64,000 nt of DNA, from NCBI GenBank assembly GCA_910589145.1, contig CAJUSD010000005.1:1-64000 (forward strand), in the 5' to 3' direction. The notes under the pieces are model-generated. The model was not told the origin of the DNA, did no database searches, and saw only the letters and a list, made by a program, of their open reading frames with translations. This document shows, piece by piece, positions 61,358-64,000 of the stretch. This stretch comes from an uncultured Oscillospiraceae bacterium. GTDB taxonomy: Bacteria; Bacillota; Clostridia; Oscillospirales; Ruminococcaceae. Position 1 is the first letter of the stretch, and each line of letters begins with the position of its first letter. A program made the translations under genes and the position numbers.

Positions 61358-62410
61358 TCAGCCGTTCATGTGGAACAGCTTTGCAATTGCGTCTGTATCC
61401 AGCTCTGAACCTATGACGCACAATCTTCCCGTTACGTCTGCTGCACCTGTGCGGATTTCAGATTCGCCGGGAACATAATCAAAATGCAGCCATGTCCCGT
61501 CTTCACATGGCAGAATTCCTTTTGCACGCAGAATAATCCCCGTCCGATTTTCATCCAAGCTGTCCAAAGCCGTTTGTATTTCTGTCTGTGTATATTTCCG
61601 GGGTGTTTCCACGCCCCAGCTTGTAAATACTTCGTCTGCATGGTGATGATGGTGTTCGTGGTTGTGTCCACATCCGCAGGAACATTCTTCCCCGTGTTCA
61701 TGGTGGTGCTCGTGGCTATGGTCATGTCCGCAGGAACATCCCTCCCCGTGTTCATGATGGTGATGTTCATGCTCACCCTCCAAAGAATGGAGAAGCTCTT
61801 CCATCAAAACATTTTTTTGTTCCATTGCTGCAAGAATTTGCTTTCCATCCAATTCATCCCATGGCGTTGTGATAATAACCGCCTTCCCGTTATGGGATTT
61901 CAGGTCAGAAACACAGGTTTCCAGCTTTTCCGCTGAAACCTTCTGGCTGCGGCTCAGTATAATTGTGTTAGCAGATTCAATCTGGTTATTAAAGAATTCG
62001 CCAAAGTTTTTCATGTACATCTTGCTCTTAACTGCATCTACAACGGTCGTTGCACTGTTAAGATGTACTGGTTCGCCGTGATGTTTAACGCCCTGGACCG
62101 CCTTGATAACGTCTGACAGTTTTCCTACGCCTGACGGCTCAATTATGACCCGATCCGGCGCAAATTGATCCAGTACTTTCCCTAAAGCGTCTCCAAAATC
62201 CCCTACCAGGGAACAGCAAATGCACCCTGAATTCATTTCAGTAATTTGAATACCGGAATCCTTTAAAAAGCCGCCGTCTATCCCAATTTCACCAAATTCA
62301 TTTTCAATTAAAACCAGTTTTTCTCCCTGGAAAGCTTCCTGGATCAGCTTTTTAATCAGTGTTGTTTTGCCAGCTCCCAGAAAACCAGAGATAATGTCTA
62401 TTTTAGTCAT
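61358..62410 (-). CDS. CobW/COG0523 zinc-chaperone-type GTPase with His/Cys-rich insert
   Basis: A 350-residue P-loop GTPase: Walker A GFLGAGKTT, metal motif GCICC (residues 62-66) and a C-terminal CobW domain. An insert at residues 215-259 is packed with His and Cys in two similar units (EHGEGCSCG and EHGEECSCG). Such proteins deliver zinc or another metal to target enzymes. No Zur box or transporter was seen next to it. The repeat pattern in the DNA (61672-61776) shows internal tandem duplication. Confidence 0.9.
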   Translation of the reverse strand: MTKIDIISGFLGAGKTTLIKKLIQEAFQGEKLVLIENEFGEIGIDGGFLKDSGIQITEMNSGCICCSLVGDFGDALGKVLDQFAPDRVIIEPSGVGKLSDVIKAVQGVKHHGEPVHLNSATTVVDAVKSKMYMKNFGEFFNNQIESANTIILSRSQKVSAEKLETCVSDLKSHNGKAVIITTPWDELDGKQILAAMEQKNVLMEELLHSLEGEHEHHHHEHGEGCSCGHDHSHEHHHEHGEECSCGCGHNHEHHHHHADEVFTSWGVETPRKYTQTEIQTALDSLDENRTGIILRAKGILPCEDGTWLHFDYVPGESEIRTGAADVTGRLCVIGSELDTDAIAKLFHMNG

Positions 62411-62558
62411 AATTACTTCCGCCTTTCCTGATTTACATGGCTATTAGGCTTGAAATGATCCCAGCCCAGCCAGCTTCCTTTTTTCACCAACTTTTATTAT
62501 ACACCTAAACAGTATAAAAAAGCAAAGAATTCCCTGTAAATTTTTTAAATATACAGTG

Positions 62559-63203
62559 TTATTCTTTTTCTATAACATCATGGACACGATAGGACAGAGT
62601 CATAAGGCTGTCCCCCATATGAACGTTTTCCACAATAATGTCCTCATGTCCAATGGCTAGGTCATAGTGGGAAAAATTCCAAAATGCCTTTACCCCCAAG
62701 CCAATCAAACGCTCCGCCAGACTTTCTGCTGATTCCTTGGGTATACACAGCACTGCCGCATGGGGACGCTGCCTCTGGCAGAATTCGTCTAATTCCTCTG
62801 TATCGTAAATCTGCATTCCGCCTATTTTTTTACCTATTATCTCTGGGTTGCGGTCAAACAATCCTATTAATGTAAAACCCTTTGTCTCAAATTCCATATG
62901 CAGGGCAATTGCCCTGCCCAGATTACCAGTTCCTATTAATATCGCTTTCAAAGGATGGTCAAGCCCAAGTATTTTGGATATTTCCCGAAACAGACTTTCC
63001 ACATGGTAGCCATAACCCTGTTGACCAAATCCGCCAAAACAATTCAGATCCTGACGAATTTGCGACGCGGTCAGCCCCATTATTTTGGATAATTCACGCG
63101 AAGATATATGATCTGTTCCCTGCTGTATCAGTTCGCTTAGAAAACGATAATAACGGGGTAGGCGACGTATGACTGAGATCGATATATTTTCATTTTTTGC
63201 CAT
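62559..63203 (-). CDS. rex: redox-sensing transcriptional repressor Rex
   Basis: A 214-residue repressor that releases DNA when NADH/NAD+ rises. The N-terminal winged helix includes SSRELSKIMGLTASQIRQDL; the Rossmann domain has GTGNLGRA and ends VENVHMGDSLMTLSYRVHD. It controls fermentation genes in Bacillota. It has its own promoter and no linked target is in the window. Confidence 0.93.
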   Translation of the reverse strand: MAKNENISISVIRRLPRYYRFLSELIQQGTDHISSRELSKIMGLTASQIRQDLNCFGGFGQQGYGYHVESLFREISKILGLDHPLKAILIGTGNLGRAIALHMEFETKGFTLIGLFDRNPEIIGKKIGGMQIYDTEELDEFCQRQRPHAAVLCIPKESAESLAERLIGLGVKAFWNFSHYDLAIGHEDIIVENVHMGDSLMTLSYRVHDVIEKE

Positions 63204-63238
63204 TCCGTTTACCTCTCCATTGTTTTTAGAATGAAACT

Positions 63239-63267
63239 ATTCTATATCACTTTAAGGAAAAAATCAA
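63239..63267 (-). promoter_or_regulatory. promoter of rex
   Basis: TTGATT (63262-63267), 17-bp spacer, TAGAAT (63239-63244) on the minus strand, 35 bp before the start codon. Confidence 0.6.
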
Positions 63268-63318
63268 GTAATGTCGCAAAACTCTATCCAGCAGCAATAT
63301 TCAGTTAGTTACATATCT

Positions 63319-63600
63319 TTATCTTTTCCGAACAATTACATGAACGGAATCCCCTCCGCATTTTCCCAATGCCTTTCGGATAGATTTTAAGACTCCAATC
63401 ATATAACAAATATTTCCCTGTTCGTCTTTCAGACCCATATTCACAATACTTCCCTCATAAGCAATTCCATCAAATAAAACGCTGACTTTAACACGCCCAG
63501 CCCCAAATTCCTTTCTGATGTCCCAAGGAAAAATAACATATGCTCCGCCATTGTCCTTTATTTCATAGATCTTGGAATCAAACTCATATTTATCCAGCAT
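63319..63600 (-). CDS. DUF1905 family protein
   Basis: A 93-residue protein with the DUF1905 pattern: YVIFPWDIRKEFGAGRVKV, YEGSIVNMGLK and the ending SIRKALGKCGGDSVHV. The family is small, cytosolic and of unknown function, sometimes fused to YdeI-like domains. It precedes and is divergent from the ABC transporter at 63761. Confidence 0.8.
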   Translation of the reverse strand: MLDKYEFDSKIYEIKDNGGAYVIFPWDIRKEFGAGRVKVSVLFDGIAYEGSIVNMGLKDEQGNICYMIGVLKSIRKALGKCGGDSVHVIVRKR

Positions 63601-63671
63601 TTACTTTCCTCCATTTTAAAGGTATATTTGAATCTGAATCATATTTTGCACATTTACCTTCAGAAAAGATC

Positions 63672-63700
63672 TGTCAATTTATGGCGATTTCTGCTATAAT
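63672..63700 (+). promoter_or_regulatory. putative promoter of the edge ABC gene
   Basis: TATAAT at 63695-63700 is strong; the -35 (TGTCAA, 63672-63677) is weak, spacer 17 bp. Confidence 0.45.
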
Positions 63701-63760
63701 AATAAGCACGGGCTGGCGGGTGTGTATGCAAATTAACATAAGGAGGATATAACTTTATAC

Positions 63761-64000
63761 ATGGAAAAAGATAGATTTCTTATTATGCGGCGAGGGGGAC
63801 AGTCAATTATCCTCTTACTACAGTGCGCCCCTGTTCCGGCGTTACTGTTCCTGACAGTATTTATTCTGTCAGCTGCCTGTACCCCTATATCTCTGTTATG
63901 TACCCAGCAAATAATCGACCGGGCTGGGATGGCTGTATCTGGCGGTGGGGCGTTTTCTACTGCTATACCATGGATTTTCCTGCTGTTTCTAACGATTGGT
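63761..64000 (+). CDS. start of an ABC exporter (cut by the window edge)
   Basis: Eighty codons from ATG 63761. Two hydrophobic segments (ALLFLTVFILSAACTPISLL and WIFLLFLTIG) with the QQIIDRAG element after the first are typical of the first helices of a fused ABC exporter. The AGGAGG lies 14 bp upstream of the ATG, a long spacing. No ATPase part is visible in the window. Confidence 0.65.
   Translation, partial: MEKDRFLIMRRGGQSIILLLQCAPVPALLFLTVFILSAACTPISLLCTQQIIDRAGMAVSGGGAFSTAIPWIFLLFLTIG

Overview
This is an AT-leaning chromosomal window from a spore-forming member of the Bacillota, most likely class Clostridia. Pointers are spoIIR and a dacF-type carboxypeptidase (sporulation genes), rex, a BlaI/M56 pair, oxygen-sensitive aldo/keto reductases with ferredoxin tails, NADP-glutamate dehydrogenase, GGAGG-type ribosome binding sites with frequent TTG/GTG starts, and many textbook TTGACA-N17-TATAAT promoters. 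cheW and a FliD-like protein suggest motility. I saw no phage, plasmid, CRISPR or large island; the accessory content is small resistance-type cassettes, decayed genes and IS remnants.

Layout. 0-10 kb: HAD phosphatase, ferredoxin-tailed aldo/keto reductase, DUF2461, an orphan OmpR/histidine kinase pair, two Nudix proteins, a minus-strand cluster (GNAT, DUF1961, methyltransferase), a decayed DUF3267 gene and a GNAT gene whose leader holds a terminator. 10-20 kb: GH28 pectinase-like enzyme, tRNA-Gly, overlapping panE-like/aroD pair, a secreted repeat protein, FliD-like protein, cheW, LysM-G5-M23 peptidase, RluA. 20-30 kb: Nudix, DUF4261, second ferredoxin-tailed reductase, gdhA, then a heterodimeric ABC exporter with an IS630-derived HTH gene and a TetR regulator; near-identical palindromes lie before all three transcription units. 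30-41 kb: two tRNA-Ser, an ABC-F gene with a long attenuator-type leader, pyrB fused to a PyrI-like zinc domain, thioredoxin, BlaI/M56, spoIIR, a frameshifted GNAT, MATE, a frameshifted Uma2 gene. 41-54 kb: tRNA-Pro, tandem class II aldolase, a small ART-like protein, GDPD, a 1680-residue alpha-2-macroglobulin lipoprotein without the thioester motif, tRNA-Leu, an IS481 relic, secG-rnr. 54-64 kb: metY, a structured leader RNA before dacF, Nudix, a DUF2680 secreted protein divergent from a two-component system, two CobW-type GTPases, rex, DUF1905 and the start of an ABC exporter.

The most interesting items are regulatory: the ABC-F leader with mutually exclusive hairpins, the similar terminator in front of the GNAT gene at 9.6-10.1 kb, the three-site TetR circuit, the structured RNA upstream of dacF, and a 23-bp segment found in opposite orientations beside two copies of an IS481-like end. 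I did not identify a clear new multi-gene defence or biosynthetic system. All family calls come from reading the sequence; no database search was run.
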